Made by a program: the position numbers and the translations under genes
The notes under the pieces: model-generated
Told to the model about the DNA's origin: nothing
The model's input: the letters and a program-made list of their open reading frames with translations, nothing else
The model's database searches: none
Assembly: GCA_002493965.1 (NCBI GenBank)
Contig: DLAP01000044.1
Location: forward strand, 1 to 51,479
Source of the DNA: Clostridiales bacterium UBA7044
Lineage (GTDB): Bacteria > Bacillota > Clostridia > Oscillospirales > Oscillospiraceae
Length of the DNA: 51,479 bases
Direction of reading: 5' to 3'
Part shown: in pieces, positions 1 to 9,127 of the stretch
Position numbering within the stretch: position 1 is the first letter of the stretch
How the letters are laid out: each line of letters begins with the position of its first letter

Positions 1-5
1 AGCAA

Positions 6-29
6 GGGGACAGGCGAAGGCCTGTCCCC
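6..29 (-). terminator. Terminator hairpin of the SH3 lipoprotein gene
   Basis: A 9-bp GC-rich perfect stem (6-14 with 21-29) lies just after the stop of the minus-strand SH3 gene. The T-run expected on the minus strand would fall at the window edge, so only part of it is visible. Confidence 0.6.
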
Positions 30-39
30 CTTGATTGTG

Positions 40-1620
40 TTAATCCATTTCAACATAGTCCAAGGCGATCCAGCCGCCGTCAATGCGGCCCCAACCGTCC
101 TCGGTTTCCAGAATGGTGACCCGATCCCCGTACTCAAGACCGCTGACAACCTTGTAGTCGCTGCCGGCACCTGCACGAACACGCAGACCACCGCTGGCAA
201 TAACCGTGCCCTTTCCGACAGAGCCGCTGCTGGAGGAGGAATCACGATCATCAAAATCGATATAGTTCAGGCTGACCCAGCCTTCGCTGGTACGGCCCCA
301 ACCATTTCTGGTTTCCAGAATGGTGACCACATCGCCTTCCTCATAGGTGGACACAACTTCATAGTTGGTGCCCGCACCGCTGCGGACATACAGACCGCTG
401 GTGACAGTGCCTCTCCGGCTGGTGGTGGAGGTATTGTCATCGTCGGAGCTGTTGCCGCCGTTGTCCAGATCCACATAGCTCAGGCTGATCCAGCCCTTGC
501 TGGTGCAGCCCCAGGTAGTATTGCCGTAAGTAAACTGCTCCAGAATTTCCACAGAATCATCGGAATTGTAGGAGCCAACAACGTCATATCCGGTGCCCGG
601 ACCGCTGCGGATTCTCAGACCATCGGTGGTAACGGTGCCGGTGTCCTGCTTGGAACCTCTGGTGCCGTCCTGATAGATGTAATCCATATGGATCCAGCCC
701 TTGCTGGTACGGCCCCAGCTGCCGTCCTTTTCCAGAATCTCTACCCGGTCGCCGTATTTCAGACTGCCAAGACGATCACCGTTGGTACTGGAAGAGGAAC
801 GGAGATTCAGCTCATTGACTTTCACAATGCCCTTGGCAACTACGGTGGTGCTGCCGTTGCCAGTGATGCTGGAGCTGGTGTTGGAGGAGCTATTATTGTT
901 GTTATTGGTGCTGCTGGAATTATTGTTCGTATCATTGCCAGTGGAGCCGTTCATGTTTACATAATCCAGCTTGACCCAGCCCTTGTCGGTGCGGCCCCAG
1001 CCATTGCTGGTTTCCAGAATGGTGACCACATCGCCCTTATTGTAGGAGCCTTGAATTTTCCCGCTGGTGCTGGCTTCGCTGCGAATGTTGATACCGTTGC
1101 CGGTAATCACACCCTTGGTGCTGGAGGCAGGAGTTTCGGTTCCGGAGGGGGTGTTATTGTTATCCCCATTGCTGGAGGCGGGGGTATCATTGGAGTTTAC
1201 ATTGTTGGAGGGCACGTCCATTTCCACATAGTCCATGACGATCCAGCCCTCTTCAGGCTCTTTAATGTAGCCCCAGACATGGCCCACCACGGTGTCTTGA
1301 CGGAGAACCTCCACCCGGTCGCCCGCGTACAGAGTGCCCATGATGGTTGCGCTCATGCTGGGCGTGCCGCGAATGTTCATCTGCTGGGTGACGGTACCCA
1401 TGTTTTCGTTAGGCTCTGTGGGCGTCGTAACCACAGGAGCGGCGGTGGACTCCGTAGGAGTCGTGGTTTCCGGGACCAGGTTCAATCCGGGAATGGTATT
1501 GGGGGTAGTAGCGGAAGGGTCTTCTTCCTTTTTGCAGCCGGCAAATAAGGTGCACAGTAATGTCATGATCAGAATCAGGCTCAGCAATCTGCCAAGCTTG
1601 CGATAATTGGAGAAACTCAT
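40..1620 (-). CDS. Lipoprotein with six SH3b repeats
   Basis: 526 aa. The N-terminus is basic, then hydrophobic, and ends in the lipobox LFAGC (residues 25-29), so it should be a lipid-anchored exported protein. Six bacterial SH3 (SH3b) repeats of about 55-60 residues follow. Each has the pattern LN(I/V)R...G....GD.V.ILE....WGR...GW(I/V).LDYV, and linkers rich in Asn, Ser, Thr and Asp separate them. SH3b domains commonly bind peptidoglycan or cell-wall peptides, so a cell-envelope role is inferred. No amidase, NlpC/P60 or other catalytic domain is visible, which makes this a binding or scaffold protein rather than an obvious hydrolase. The start is supported by GTGAGG upstream and a consensus promoter at 1656-1684. 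Confidence 0.85.
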   Translation of the reverse strand: MSFSNYRKLGRLLSLILIMTLLCTLFAGCKKEEDPSATTPNTIPGLNLVPETTTPTESTAAPVVTTPTEPNENMGTVTQQMNIRGTPSMSATIMGTLYAGDRVEVLRQDTVVGHVWGYIKEPEEGWIVMDYVEMDVPSNNVNSNDTPASSNGDNNNTPSGTETPASSTKGVITGNGINIRSEASTSGKIQGSYNKGDVVTILETSNGWGRTDKGWVKLDYVNMNGSTGNDTNNNSSSTNNNNNSSSNTSSSITGNGSTTVVAKGIVKVNELNLRSSSSTNGDRLGSLKYGDRVEILEKDGSWGRTSKGWIHMDYIYQDGTRGSKQDTGTVTTDGLRIRSGPGTGYDVVGSYNSDDSVEILEQFTYGNTTWGCTSKGWISLSYVDLDNGGNSSDDDNTSTTSRRGTVTSGLYVRSGAGTNYEVVSTYEEGDVVTILETRNGWGRTSEGWVSLNYIDFDDRDSSSSSGSVGKGTVIASGGLRVRAGAGSDYKVVSGLEYGDRVTILETEDGWGRIDGGWIALDYVEMD

Positions 1621-1655
1621 GGCGTAACCTCACTTTCGTCTTATTTCTCATGCTT

Positions 1656-1684
1656 ATTATAACGGCACAGGAGGCTATTGTCAA
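1656..1684 (-). promoter_or_regulatory. Sigma-A type promoter of the SH3 lipoprotein gene
   Basis: On the minus strand TTGACA (1684-1679) and TATAAT (1661-1656) are separated by exactly 17 bp, a full consensus match. The motif CAATAG occurs at 1682-1687 and 1693-1698, and its complement CTATTG at 1675-1680. These overlap the -35 and could be a regulator site, but that is only a suggestion. Confidence 0.8.
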
Positions 1685-1755
1685 TAGTGTAACAATAGAG
1701 TTACAAATTCTTAATGAAAATTAAAGGATTTTGGAGAATTTTTCTTTCGTTTCCC

Positions 1756-1785
1756 TTGACAAAAACGTTGGTTGAATGTTAGAAT
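1756..1785 (+). promoter_or_regulatory. Promoter of the cysS T-box leader
   Basis: TTGACA at 1756-1761 and TAGAAT at 1780-1785 with an 18-bp spacer. It sits just upstream of the T-box leader. Confidence 0.75.
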
Positions 1786-1791
1786 AACTCC

Positions 1792-1996
1792 AATGTCATA
1801 TCGCTGTGATCGGAAAGAGTACCACATTGAAATCCGTCAGAGAGCCTGGGTCGTCGGCTGGAAGCCTGGGCAGGGGACAAAGTGAGAAAGTGCGTCCGGG
1901 AGCGAGTAACCGAATAAAAGCGATAAATCAGAGTGGAACCGCGGCTTTCCTGCCGCCTCTTGTACCTAAGGAGGGTATAAGAGGCGTTTTTTGTTG
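1792..1996 (+). promoter_or_regulatory. T-box riboswitch, tRNA-Cys specific
   Basis: This leader has the Stem I hallmarks GGAAAGAGTA and AGAGAGCC. A specifier codon TGC (1891-1893, Cys) precedes GTCCGGGAGC. The T-box GTGGAACCGCGG lies at 1933-1944. The antiterminator bulge TGGA (1934-1937) would pair with UCCA, which fits the U73 discriminator of tRNA-Cys. A terminator (stem 1954-1961 with 1979-1986, inner pairing, then TTTTTT) follows. Uncharged tRNA-Cys should stabilise the antiterminator and switch on cysS and the genes behind it. The aligned position in the valS T-box holds a Val codon, which supports the assignment. Confidence 0.93.
1954..1992 (+). terminator. Regulated terminator of the cysS T-box
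   Basis: CGCCTCTT pairs with AAGAGGCG and is followed by six Ts. The helix competes with the T-box antiterminator just upstream. Confidence 0.85.
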
Positions 1997-2029
1997 TTAT
2001 TCTATATATAATTGTAGGAGGAAATGAAA

Positions 2030-3445
2030 ATGTATCTGTACAATTCCCTGTCCCATAAGAAAGAACTGTTTACACCCAACAGCCCCGACATTGTAAAGAT
2101 GTATACCTGTGGCCCTACGGTCTATCACTTTGCCCACATCGGCAATCTGCGCACCTATATAATGGAAGACGTGCTGGAAAAAGCCCTGCGCTACTCTGGC
2201 TACAACGTCAAGCGTGTCATGAACATTACCGACGTGGGTCACCTGTCCTCCGACGCTGACACCGGAGAAGACAAGATGGTCAAGGGCGCCAAGCGGGAGC
2301 ATAAGACAGTCATGGAGGTGGCAAAGTTCTATACCGATGCCTTCTTCGCGGACTGCGACAAGCTGAACATCAAGCGTCCTGACGTGATCGAGCCTGCCAC
2401 GGGCTGCATCGACGAATATATCCATATGATTACGGTTCTGCTGGAAAAGGGAAGCGCCTATATCGCGGGAGGCAACGTCTACTTTGACACCTCCACATTG
2501 GATAAATATTATGTTTTCAACGATCATGATGAGGAAGATCTGGCCGTAGGCGTCCGGGAGGGCGTGGAGGAAGACGCGAACAAGAAAAATAAAAACGACT
2601 TCGTTCTGTGGTTTACCAAGAGTAAGTTCGAGGATCAGGCCCTGAAATGGGATTCTCCCTGGGGCGTCGGCTATCCTGGCTGGCATATCGAGTGCTCCTG
2701 CATTTCCATGAAGCATCTGGGAGACGATCTGGACCTGCACTGCGGCGGCATTGACAATGCTTTTCCCCACCACACCAACGAGATTGCCCAGTCCGAAAGC
2801 TACCTGGGTCACAAATGGTGCAACTACTGGTTCCACGTCCACCACCTGAACAATGAAACCGGTAAAATGAGCAAATCCAAGGGCGAGTTCCTCACCGTAT
2901 CCCTGCTGGAGCAGAAGGGCTATGACCCCATGGCCTACCGCCTGTTCTGCCTCCAGAGCCATTACCGCCGGAACCTGGTGTTCTCCTGGGAGAACCTGGA
3001 TAACGCCGTTGCCGCCTATGACAAGCTGATTGCCAAAATCGCAGCTTTGAAGCAGGATGGAGAGGTGGACCAGGAAGCCTTCGCCAAGCTGAAAGAGAAG
3101 TTCGTAAACGCCCTGAACGGCGACCTGAATACCTCCGTCGCTGTAACCGCCCTGTACGATGTATTGAAAGCCAAGTGCAATGACGCTACCAAGCTGGCCG
3201 CTGTGGCAGACTTCGACCAGGTGCTGTCCCTGAATCTCCTTTCCGCTGCGAATAAACTCCGCAAGAAACAGGCAGAGGAGGAAGCGGCCAGTGCGGACCC
3301 GGAGATTGATGCCCTGGTTGCCGCCCGTACCGAAGCGAAGAAGGCAAAGAACTTTGCCGAGGCTGACCGGATCCGGGATGAGCTGAAGGCAAAGGGCATT
3401 GAAATCATAGATACCCCCCAGGGTGCCAAGTGGAGAAGAGTATGA
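2030..3445 (+). CDS. cysS: Cysteine--tRNA ligase
   Basis: 471 aa class I aminoacyl-tRNA synthetase that charges tRNA-Cys in the cytoplasm. Visible are the N-terminal YTCGPTVY zinc-site motif, the HIGH-type motif HIGN and the KMSKS loop (GKMSKSKG). The zinc ligand region HIECSC...FPHHTNEIAQ is also present; many relatives have HHENE at that point. An anticodon-binding C-terminal region follows. ATG 2030 is preferred because AGGAGG (2016-2021) lies 8 nt before it but only 2 nt before the in-frame ATG at 2024. The gene is controlled by the T-box and overlaps polA by 4 nt (ATGA). Confidence 0.95.
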   Translation: MYLYNSLSHKKELFTPNSPDIVKMYTCGPTVYHFAHIGNLRTYIMEDVLEKALRYSGYNVKRVMNITDVGHLSSDADTGEDKMVKGAKREHKTVMEVAKFYTDAFFADCDKLNIKRPDVIEPATGCIDEYIHMITVLLEKGSAYIAGGNVYFDTSTLDKYYVFNDHDEEDLAVGVREGVEEDANKKNKNDFVLWFTKSKFEDQALKWDSPWGVGYPGWHIECSCISMKHLGDDLDLHCGGIDNAFPHHTNEIAQSESYLGHKWCNYWFHVHHLNNETGKMSKSKGEFLTVSLLEQKGYDPMAYRLFCLQSHYRRNLVFSWENLDNAVAAYDKLIAKIAALKQDGEVDQEAFAKLKEKFVNALNGDLNTSVAVTALYDVLKAKCNDATKLAAVADFDQVLSLNLLSAANKLRKKQAEEEAASADPEIDALVAARTEAKKAKNFAEADRIRDELKAKGIEIIDTPQGAKWRRV

Positions 3446-5970
3446 AGCTTCTGATTCTGGATGGAAACAGCGTTATCAACCGAGCCTATTTCGGCGTAAA
3501 GCCCCTCACCACACGGGAGGGGCTTTATACCCATGCCATTTATGGCTTCCTGAATATCCTGGAGCGGATGGAGAAGGAGGAGCAGCCGGAAGCGGTGTGC
3601 GTGGCCTTTGACCTCCACGGCCCCACCTTCCGTCACTTGAAATATGAGGGCTACAAGGCAAACCGCCACGGGATGCCCGAGGAGCTTGCTCAGCAGATGC
3701 CCATTATGAAGGACGTTCTCCGGGCCATGAACATCCCCATTTATGAATGTCAGGGCTGGGAGGCCGACGATGTGATCGGCACCGTGGGGAAAATTTGCTC
3801 CAATAACGACTGGGAGTGTGTGGTTGTCACCGGCGACCGGGACAGCCTTCAGCTTATTGACCGGAATGTCCATGTGAAGCTGGTGATCTCCAAACCGGGG
3901 CAGACCACCGCTGCCCTGTATACCGAGGAAAAATTCCGGGAGGAATATGGCTTTGAGCCGAAGAAGCTCATCGATTTGAAAGCCCTCATGGGGGATTCCT
4001 CTGACAATATCCCGGGTGTTGCTGGGGTTGGCCCCAAAACCGCCAAGGAATTGCTGGCGAAATTTGGCAGCCTGGATGGGGTATATGAAAATCTGAATGA
4101 CCCTGCTATCCGCCCCAAGCTTCGGGAGAAGCTGGAAGCAGATAAGGAGATGGCGTATCTATCCTATGATCTTGCCACCATCCGGCCGGAAGCGCCCATC
4201 GAATTCTCACCCCGGGACGCCATTGTGCAGCCCTATAACCGGGCGGAACTGTATCGCCTGTTCCAGAAATTAGAGTTTGTCCGACTGATCGACAAATACG
4301 GCCTCCGGGGAGCGGCTGAGGAAACGCCAAAGGGAAATGCCAAAGTGGAAGCGCTCCCCAAAAAGGATGCCATTCCGGAGGACATCACAACCTGCGCCGT
4401 TTATTTCTGCCAAGATGGCAGCATGGGCCTTGCCTGGGAAAAGGGCGTTTGTGCCATGACCCCCATGGAAGTCCAGATGAATGGAACGACCCTTGCCGGG
4501 AAGAATCTGATCCTGCACGACAGTAAGACGGCCTGGCATCGGTTGGACGAACTGGGGATTCCGTTCGGAAGCTGTATTTTCGATACCGCTCTGGCTGCCT
4601 ATGACTTAAACCCGTCCCAATCGGATTATTCTGTGTCCAAGCTTACCACGACCTTCCTGGGAACCCAGGTGGAGGAAGGGAATGCCGGGGCCTGCGCGGA
4701 AGCGCTGTGGCATTTAAAGCCCATACTGGAAGGGGAGCTTGAAAAGAACGGTATGAAAACCCTGTATAAAACCATTGAGCTTCCCCTGTGCCAGGTGTTG
4801 TACCGGATGGAAAAGCGGGGGATCTGCATCCACAGAGGCCAATTGGAGCAGTTTGGAAGAATGCTCACCCAAAGGATTTCCGACTGTGAAGCTCTGATTT
4901 ATGGCTACGCCGGAGAAGAATTTAACATCAATTCTCCCATTCAGCTTGGGGCCGTGCTGTTTGAAAAGCTGGGTTTGCCGCCCATGAAAAAAACAAAAAA
5001 GGGATATTCTACCAGTGCGGAGGTGCTGGAAAAGCTAAAGGACAAGCATCCCATTATTCCCGCAGTCATGGACTACCGAATGCTCAGCAAGCTGAAATCC
5101 ACCTATGCCGACGGTCTCATCAAGGAGATTCGGGAGGACGGGAGAATCCACACTACCTTCCAGAACTTGGTAACAGCAACTGGCCGCCTGTCCTCCACGG
5201 AGCCGAACCTGCAGAACATTCCTGTCCGTACTGATCTGGGCGCGGAAATCCGGAAGATGTTCGTGCCGAAGGAAGGGTGCGTACTGGTGGACGCGGACTA
5301 CAGCCAGATTGAGCTGCGTGTGCTGGCCCATATTGCGGATGACAAAACCATGCAGGAGGCGTTTTGCTCCGGGGTGGATATTCACACCGCCACCGCGTCT
5401 CAGGTATTTGGCGTGCCTCCGGAAGAGGTGACACCTCTTCAGCGCCGCCATGCTAAGGCGGTGAACTTCGGCATTGTCTACGGCATTTCAGAGTTTTCCC
5501 TGGCGGAGGATATCGGGGTCAGCCGCTACGAGGCCAGAGAGTATATTGACAGCTATTTGAATAACTACCGGGGTGTCCGGAGCTATATGAAACAGGTGGT
5601 GGCCGACGCCAGAGAGATTGGCTATACGGAAACCCTGTACGGCCGCCGCCGGTATATTCCGGAGCTGAAAAGCAGCAACTTCAATATCCGCAGCGGCGCA
5701 GAGCGGATCGCCCTGAACACCCCTATCCAGGGCACTGCTGCTGACATCATCAAGCTTGCCATGATCCGGGTGGAAAATGCCCTGCAGGAGCGCTTTCCGG
5801 AGGCACAGCTGCTATTACAGGTTCATGACGAACTGATTGTGGAGTGCCCAGAGGAAATCGGAGCAGAGGTTGCCGCCCTGGTCAGCCAGGAAATGCAGAC
5901 AGTTGCGCAGCTTCGGGTGCCCTTGACAGCGGAAGCGAAATACGGGAAAAGCTGGTACGAAGCAAAATGA
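3442..5970 (+). CDS. polA: DNA polymerase I
   Basis: 842 aa. An N-terminal 5'-3' exonuclease domain (about 1-290; starts MKLLILDGNS, with QGWEADDVIG and DSSDNIPGV) is followed by a 3'-5' exonuclease-like region and the family A polymerase domain. Polymerase motif A is DADYSQIELR (Asp617), motif B is RRHAKAVNFGIVYG and motif C is VHDE (795-797). The middle region shows no DxE proofreading motif, so the 3'-5' exonuclease is probably inactive, as in several Firmicute Pol I enzymes. ATG 3442 overlaps the cysS stop and has GGAGAAGAG upstream. An in-frame GTG at 3430 is less likely because it lies over that ribosome site. It acts in Okazaki fragment processing and repair. Confidence 0.96.
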   Translation: MKLLILDGNSVINRAYFGVKPLTTREGLYTHAIYGFLNILERMEKEEQPEAVCVAFDLHGPTFRHLKYEGYKANRHGMPEELAQQMPIMKDVLRAMNIPIYECQGWEADDVIGTVGKICSNNDWECVVVTGDRDSLQLIDRNVHVKLVISKPGQTTAALYTEEKFREEYGFEPKKLIDLKALMGDSSDNIPGVAGVGPKTAKELLAKFGSLDGVYENLNDPAIRPKLREKLEADKEMAYLSYDLATIRPEAPIEFSPRDAIVQPYNRAELYRLFQKLEFVRLIDKYGLRGAAEETPKGNAKVEALPKKDAIPEDITTCAVYFCQDGSMGLAWEKGVCAMTPMEVQMNGTTLAGKNLILHDSKTAWHRLDELGIPFGSCIFDTALAAYDLNPSQSDYSVSKLTTTFLGTQVEEGNAGACAEALWHLKPILEGELEKNGMKTLYKTIELPLCQVLYRMEKRGICIHRGQLEQFGRMLTQRISDCEALIYGYAGEEFNINSPIQLGAVLFEKLGLPPMKKTKKGYSTSAEVLEKLKDKHPIIPAVMDYRMLSKLKSTYADGLIKEIREDGRIHTTFQNLVTATGRLSSTEPNLQNIPVRTDLGAEIRKMFVPKEGCVLVDADYSQIELRVLAHIADDKTMQEAFCSGVDIHTATASQVFGVPPEEVTPLQRRHAKAVNFGIVYGISEFSLAEDIGVSRYEAREYIDSYLNNYRGVRSYMKQVVADAREIGYTETLYGRRRYIPELKSSNFNIRSGAERIALNTPIQGTAADIIKLAMIRVENALQERFPEAQLLLQVHDELIVECPEEIGAEVAALVSQEMQTVAQLRVPLTAEAKYGKSWYEAK

Positions 5971-6407
5971 TCATTGTTACCATGGAAAAATGTCACGTTC
6001 CCCAAATTGCCGCCATGGAAAAACGGTTCTTTTCCGCTCCCTGGGATGAGAACAGCATATCATCGGAATTATCCAATCCGCTGTCTTACTGGCTTGTGGC
6101 TGTGGATGAAGACACTGTAGTCGGGTATGTGGGTTCTCAAACGGTGCTGGGGGAGTCGGATATGATGAACCTTGCGGTCCATCCGTACCACCAAAGGCAG
6201 GGGATTGGGGAGAGATTGGTGCTTGCTTTGATCGAAGGGCTGAAAGAAAAAGGAAGCCGCTGCCTGACATTAGAAGTTCGTGCTTCCAATGTCCCTGCAA
6301 AAAAGCTGTATGAGAAGCTGGGCTTTCAAATGGTGGGAAAGCGGAAAAATTACTACCAGCGTCCCAGAGAAGACGCGGATATCCTGCGAAAGGAGTGGGA
6401 AAATTGA
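5967..6407 (+). CDS. rimI: Ribosomal protein S18-alanine N-acetyltransferase
   Basis: 146 aa GNAT acetyltransferase. The acetyl-CoA motif A is MNLAVHPYHQRQGIGERL, and motif B (EVRASNVPAKKLYEKLGF) follows, both typical of RimI. The start ATG overlaps the polA stop (ATGA at 5967-5970). The frame stays open upstream to 5844 inside polA, but that extension is not conserved-looking. Its position directly before tsaD is the common bacterial arrangement. RimI acetylates the N-terminus of ribosomal protein S18 in model species; the substrate here is inferred. Confidence 0.88.
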   Translation: MIIVTMEKCHVPQIAAMEKRFFSAPWDENSISSELSNPLSYWLVAVDEDTVVGYVGSQTVLGESDMMNLAVHPYHQRQGIGERLVLALIEGLKEKGSRCLTLEVRASNVPAKKLYEKLGFQMVGKRKNYYQRPREDADILRKEWEN

Positions 6408-7420
6408 ATATATTGGCAGTGGAATCCTCCTGCGATGAAACCGCCGTTGCCATCGTAAAGGACGGCCGGGAAGTCCTCTGCGACTGCATTGCCTCCCAGG
6501 TGGATCTGCATCGGATTTACGGCGGAGTCGTGCCGGAAATCGCCTCTCGGAAGCATATTGAGGCCATTTACGCTCTGGCAGAGCAGGCGCTTGCCCAGAC
6601 AGGGCTGACCCGGCAGGACATCGACGCGGTGGCCGTGACCTATGCTCCTGGGCTCATTGGTGCGGTATTGGTTGGTGTGAACTTTGCCAAAGCCGCTGCG
6701 CTTTCCATGGGGAAGCCACTGATCCCTGTCCATCATATTCGGGGACATATTGCGGCAAACTACCTGGCTTATCCGGACCTGGAACCGCCCTTTCTGTGCC
6801 TGGTAGTTTCCGGGGGGCATACCATGATCGTGGAAGTGAAGGACTACACGGACATGAACATTCTGGGAACCACCCTGGATGATGCCGCGGGGGAAAGCTT
6901 TGATAAGGTAGCAAGAGTTCTGGGAATGCCCTATCCCGGAGGCGCGGCTTTGGATCAAAAGGCAAAGCTGGGAGACGAAACCAAGTATGCTCTGCCCCGG
7001 AGCAAACCCGGAGAGAATCCCTACAACATGAGTTTTTCCGGCCTAAAAACGGCGGCCCTGAATCTCATTCACCACGCCGAACAGGTGGGGGAGGAACTGG
7101 ATATTCCCAGCCTGTGCGCGTCCTTCTCTGCCGCTGTTTCCGATACTTTGGTACCTCGGGCCGTGATGGCATTGGAGCAGACTGGATATCGAAAGATCAC
7201 CGTGGCAGGCGGGGTAGCTGCCAATTCCCGGATTCGGGCGGATATGCTTGCTGCTGCAAAGAAGCTTGGCGCGGAGGTTTATATGCCGCCGCTGAAGCTT
7301 TGCGGCGACAATGGCGCTATGATCGGCGCCCAGGCGTATTATGAGTATATTTCGGGAAATGTGGCAGATATGCGCCTCAACGCATACGCTACAAAATCCA
7401 TCCTGGGTGAGGCGCTGTAA
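6404..7420 (+). CDS. tsaD: tRNA N6-threonylcarbamoyladenosine synthase, catalytic subunit
   Basis: 338 aa ASKHA-fold protein that transfers threonylcarbamoyl to A37 of ANN-decoding tRNAs. It begins NILAVESSCDETAVA. The metal-binding HxxxH motif is seen in HHIRGHIAANY, and the nucleotide-binding loops VVSGGHT and GGVAANSRIR are present. A TTG start at 6404 is preferred because AAAGGAG (6388-6394) is 9 nt upstream, and the TTGA overlap with the rimI stop fits this coupled operon. An in-frame GTG at 6395 sits on the ribosome site. The partners tsaB and tsaE are not next to it. Confidence 0.93.
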   Translation: MNILAVESSCDETAVAIVKDGREVLCDCIASQVDLHRIYGGVVPEIASRKHIEAIYALAEQALAQTGLTRQDIDAVAVTYAPGLIGAVLVGVNFAKAAALSMGKPLIPVHHIRGHIAANYLAYPDLEPPFLCLVVSGGHTMIVEVKDYTDMNILGTTLDDAAGESFDKVARVLGMPYPGGAALDQKAKLGDETKYALPRSKPGENPYNMSFSGLKTAALNLIHHAEQVGEELDIPSLCASFSAAVSDTLVPRAVMALEQTGYRKITVAGGVAANSRIRADMLAAAKKLGAEVYMPPLKLCGDNGAMIGAQAYYEYISGNVADMRLNAYATKSILGEAL

Positions 7421-7434
7421 GGACAATTCTGTGC

Positions 7435-7493
7435 TTTCTCAATAGGAATTTTACCAAAGAAACGCAAAGCATCCGTTGGGTAAAATTGAGAAA
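7435..7493 (+). other. Imperfect hairpin between tsaD and uraA
   Basis: TTTCTC (7435-7440) pairs with GAGAAA (7488-7493) and AATTTTACC (7447-7455) with GGTAAAATT (7479-7487), leaving a 6-nt bulge and a 23-nt loop. No T-run follows, so it is not a standard terminator. It may protect or process the 3' end of the tsaD transcript. Confidence 0.45.
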
Positions 7494-7577
7494 ACTGTGC
7501 ATTCCGTCATGTAAGCCCCTGGTTTTTAGGGCATCCTTCGTCGAAAAGGCAAAAAATGCAATTTTCAGAAAAAAGAC

Positions 7578-7606
7578 TTGCAAAACGGGTGAATTTCCTC
7601 TATAAT
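7578..7606 (+). promoter_or_regulatory. Promoter of uraA
   Basis: TTGCAA (7578-7583), 17-bp spacer, TATAAT (7601-7606). The predicted transcript begins with a small hairpin AGGGC/GCCCT (7612-7628), which may stabilise the mRNA 5' end. No PyrR-type binding loop or purine riboswitch core was recognised. Confidence 0.75.
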
Positions 7607-7659
7607 TTCCCAGGGCGAAAAAAGCCCTACAATTTCATATGAAAAGAGAGGTACAATCA

Positions 7660-9003
7660 ATGGCTAATGAAAAACACACCGTCCCAGGCGCCATTTATGA
7701 TGCCCGGGAGCTGGGAACACCCAAGATGCTGATTCTGGGTCTGCAGCATATGTTCGCCATGTTTGGTGCAACGGTTCTGGTGCCTACCCTGACCGGACTG
7801 GATGTTGCCACCACCCTGATGTTCGCGGGTCTGGGCACGCTTCTGTTCCATCTGATTACCAAGGGCAAGGTCCCCGCATTCCTGGGTTCTTCCTTCGCGT
7901 ATCTGGCGGGCTACAGCATCATCGCTCCCAACGGAGAAGCAAACCTGCTGCCTTATGCCTGTTTTGCCGTGGCGGTTTCCGGCCTGATGTATGTGATTCT
8001 GGCGGCGGTTGTCAAGGCTGTAGGCGTGAAGAAGGTCATGAAGTTCTTCCCGCCCATTGTTACCGGCCCCATCATCATTTCCATCGGCCTGATTTTGTCC
8101 TCCTCTGCTATCAATAACTGCACCGCCAACTGGCTGGTGGCTGTGATCGCCATTGCTGTGGTCATTGTCTGCAATATGTGGGGCAAGGGCATGGTGAAGA
8201 TCGTCCCCATCCTCATCGGTGTGGTCACTTCCTACCTGGTGTCCATGGTCATTGATCCTGCGTCCCGGACTGCCGTTGCTGCTGCCGTTGCCGAGGCAAA
8301 GTGGATCGGAATCCCCATTCACTTCGAGCGTACCGTCTTCGGACTGCTCTCCTCCGACTTTGACGCAGGCCTGCTGGTGACTGCCTGCTTCACCATTGTG
8401 CCTCTGGCCATTGCCACCATGATGGAGCACATTGGCGATATCTGCGCCATTTCCTCCACTGTGGAGCAGGACTTCCTGGTGGAGCCTGGCCTGCACCGCA
8501 CCCTGATGGGAGACGGCCTGGCAACCACCCTGGCCTCCCTCTTTGGCGCGCCTGCCAACACCACCTACGGCGAGAACACTGGCGTTCTGGCCCTGTCCAA
8601 GGTCTTTGACCCCAAGGTCATCCGCCTGGCAGCCATTTTTGCCATCATCGTCTCCTTCTGCCCCAAGTTCGCTGCCCTGATTAACGCCATGCCCACTGCT
8701 ACCATCGGCGGCGTGTCTCTGGTGCTGTACGGCATGATCTCTGCTGTGGGCGTACGGAACGTGGTGGAAAACAAGGTTGACTTCACAAACACCCGCAACG
8801 TCATCATCGCCGCCTTGATTTTGGTGCTGTCCCTGGGTATCTCTACCAGCGCTTCCGGCGCCGTTTCCTTCGGTGTGGTGAAGCTGTCCGGCCTGGCCGT
8901 TGGCTCCATCGTTGGCATCCTGCTCAACGCCATCCTGCCCGGTAAGGATTACGAGTTCCAGAGCAAGGACGAGGGTGCGACCTCCGTCAACTTCAAAGTG
9001 TAA
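7660..9003 (+). CDS. uraA: Uracil permease (NCS2 / UraA family)
   Basis: 447 aa, highly hydrophobic, about 14 membrane segments. The sequence follows UraA closely: QHMFAMFGATVLVP near the N-terminus, LITKGKVPAFLGSSFA, the conserved YGENTGVLALSKV loop that carries the substrate-binding Glu, and TIGGVSLVLYGMISAVG. Members import uracil by proton symport across the cytoplasmic membrane. ATG 7660 has AGAGAGG 8 nt upstream; an in-frame ATG at 7639 lies before that ribosome site. It is a single-gene unit with its own promoter and terminator. A related pyrimidine or xanthine substrate cannot be excluded. Confidence 0.9.
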   Translation: MANEKHTVPGAIYDARELGTPKMLILGLQHMFAMFGATVLVPTLTGLDVATTLMFAGLGTLLFHLITKGKVPAFLGSSFAYLAGYSIIAPNGEANLLPYACFAVAVSGLMYVILAAVVKAVGVKKVMKFFPPIVTGPIIISIGLILSSSAINNCTANWLVAVIAIAVVIVCNMWGKGMVKIVPILIGVVTSYLVSMVIDPASRTAVAAAVAEAKWIGIPIHFERTVFGLLSSDFDAGLLVTACFTIVPLAIATMMEHIGDICAISSTVEQDFLVEPGLHRTLMGDGLATTLASLFGAPANTTYGENTGVLALSKVFDPKVIRLAAIFAIIVSFCPKFAALINAMPTATIGGVSLVLYGMISAVGVRNVVENKVDFTNTRNVIIAALILVLSLGISTSASGAVSFGVVKLSGLAVGSIVGILLNAILPGKDYEFQSKDEGATSVNFKV

Positions 9004-9020
9004 TTCAATCGATTTTCTCT

Positions 9021-9053
9021 GCTCCCGCCTTCTTCGGAAAGCGGGAGCTTTTG
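9021..9053 (+). terminator. Terminator of uraA
   Basis: GCTCCCGC (9021-9028) pairs with GCGGGAGC (9041-9048), followed by TTTTGTT. Confidence 0.85.
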
Positions 9054-9127
9054 TTCCCATATTGGAGGAAACTTCCAGAAAAGGTTGACAGAGATGGTAA
9101 TTTATACATTGTTTCCATGGAAAAGGA

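Noticed and set aside
31..1548. 505-codon plus-strand frame antisense to the SH3 lipoprotein
   Set aside because: Low-complexity Gly/Ala/Val translation created by the repeats on the other strand; no ribosome site, and the minus-strand gene has a lipobox, a promoter and clear repeats.
7657..9060. 467-codon minus-strand frame opposite uraA
   Set aside because: His/Gln/Gly-rich shadow of a hydrophobic membrane gene; no start signal.
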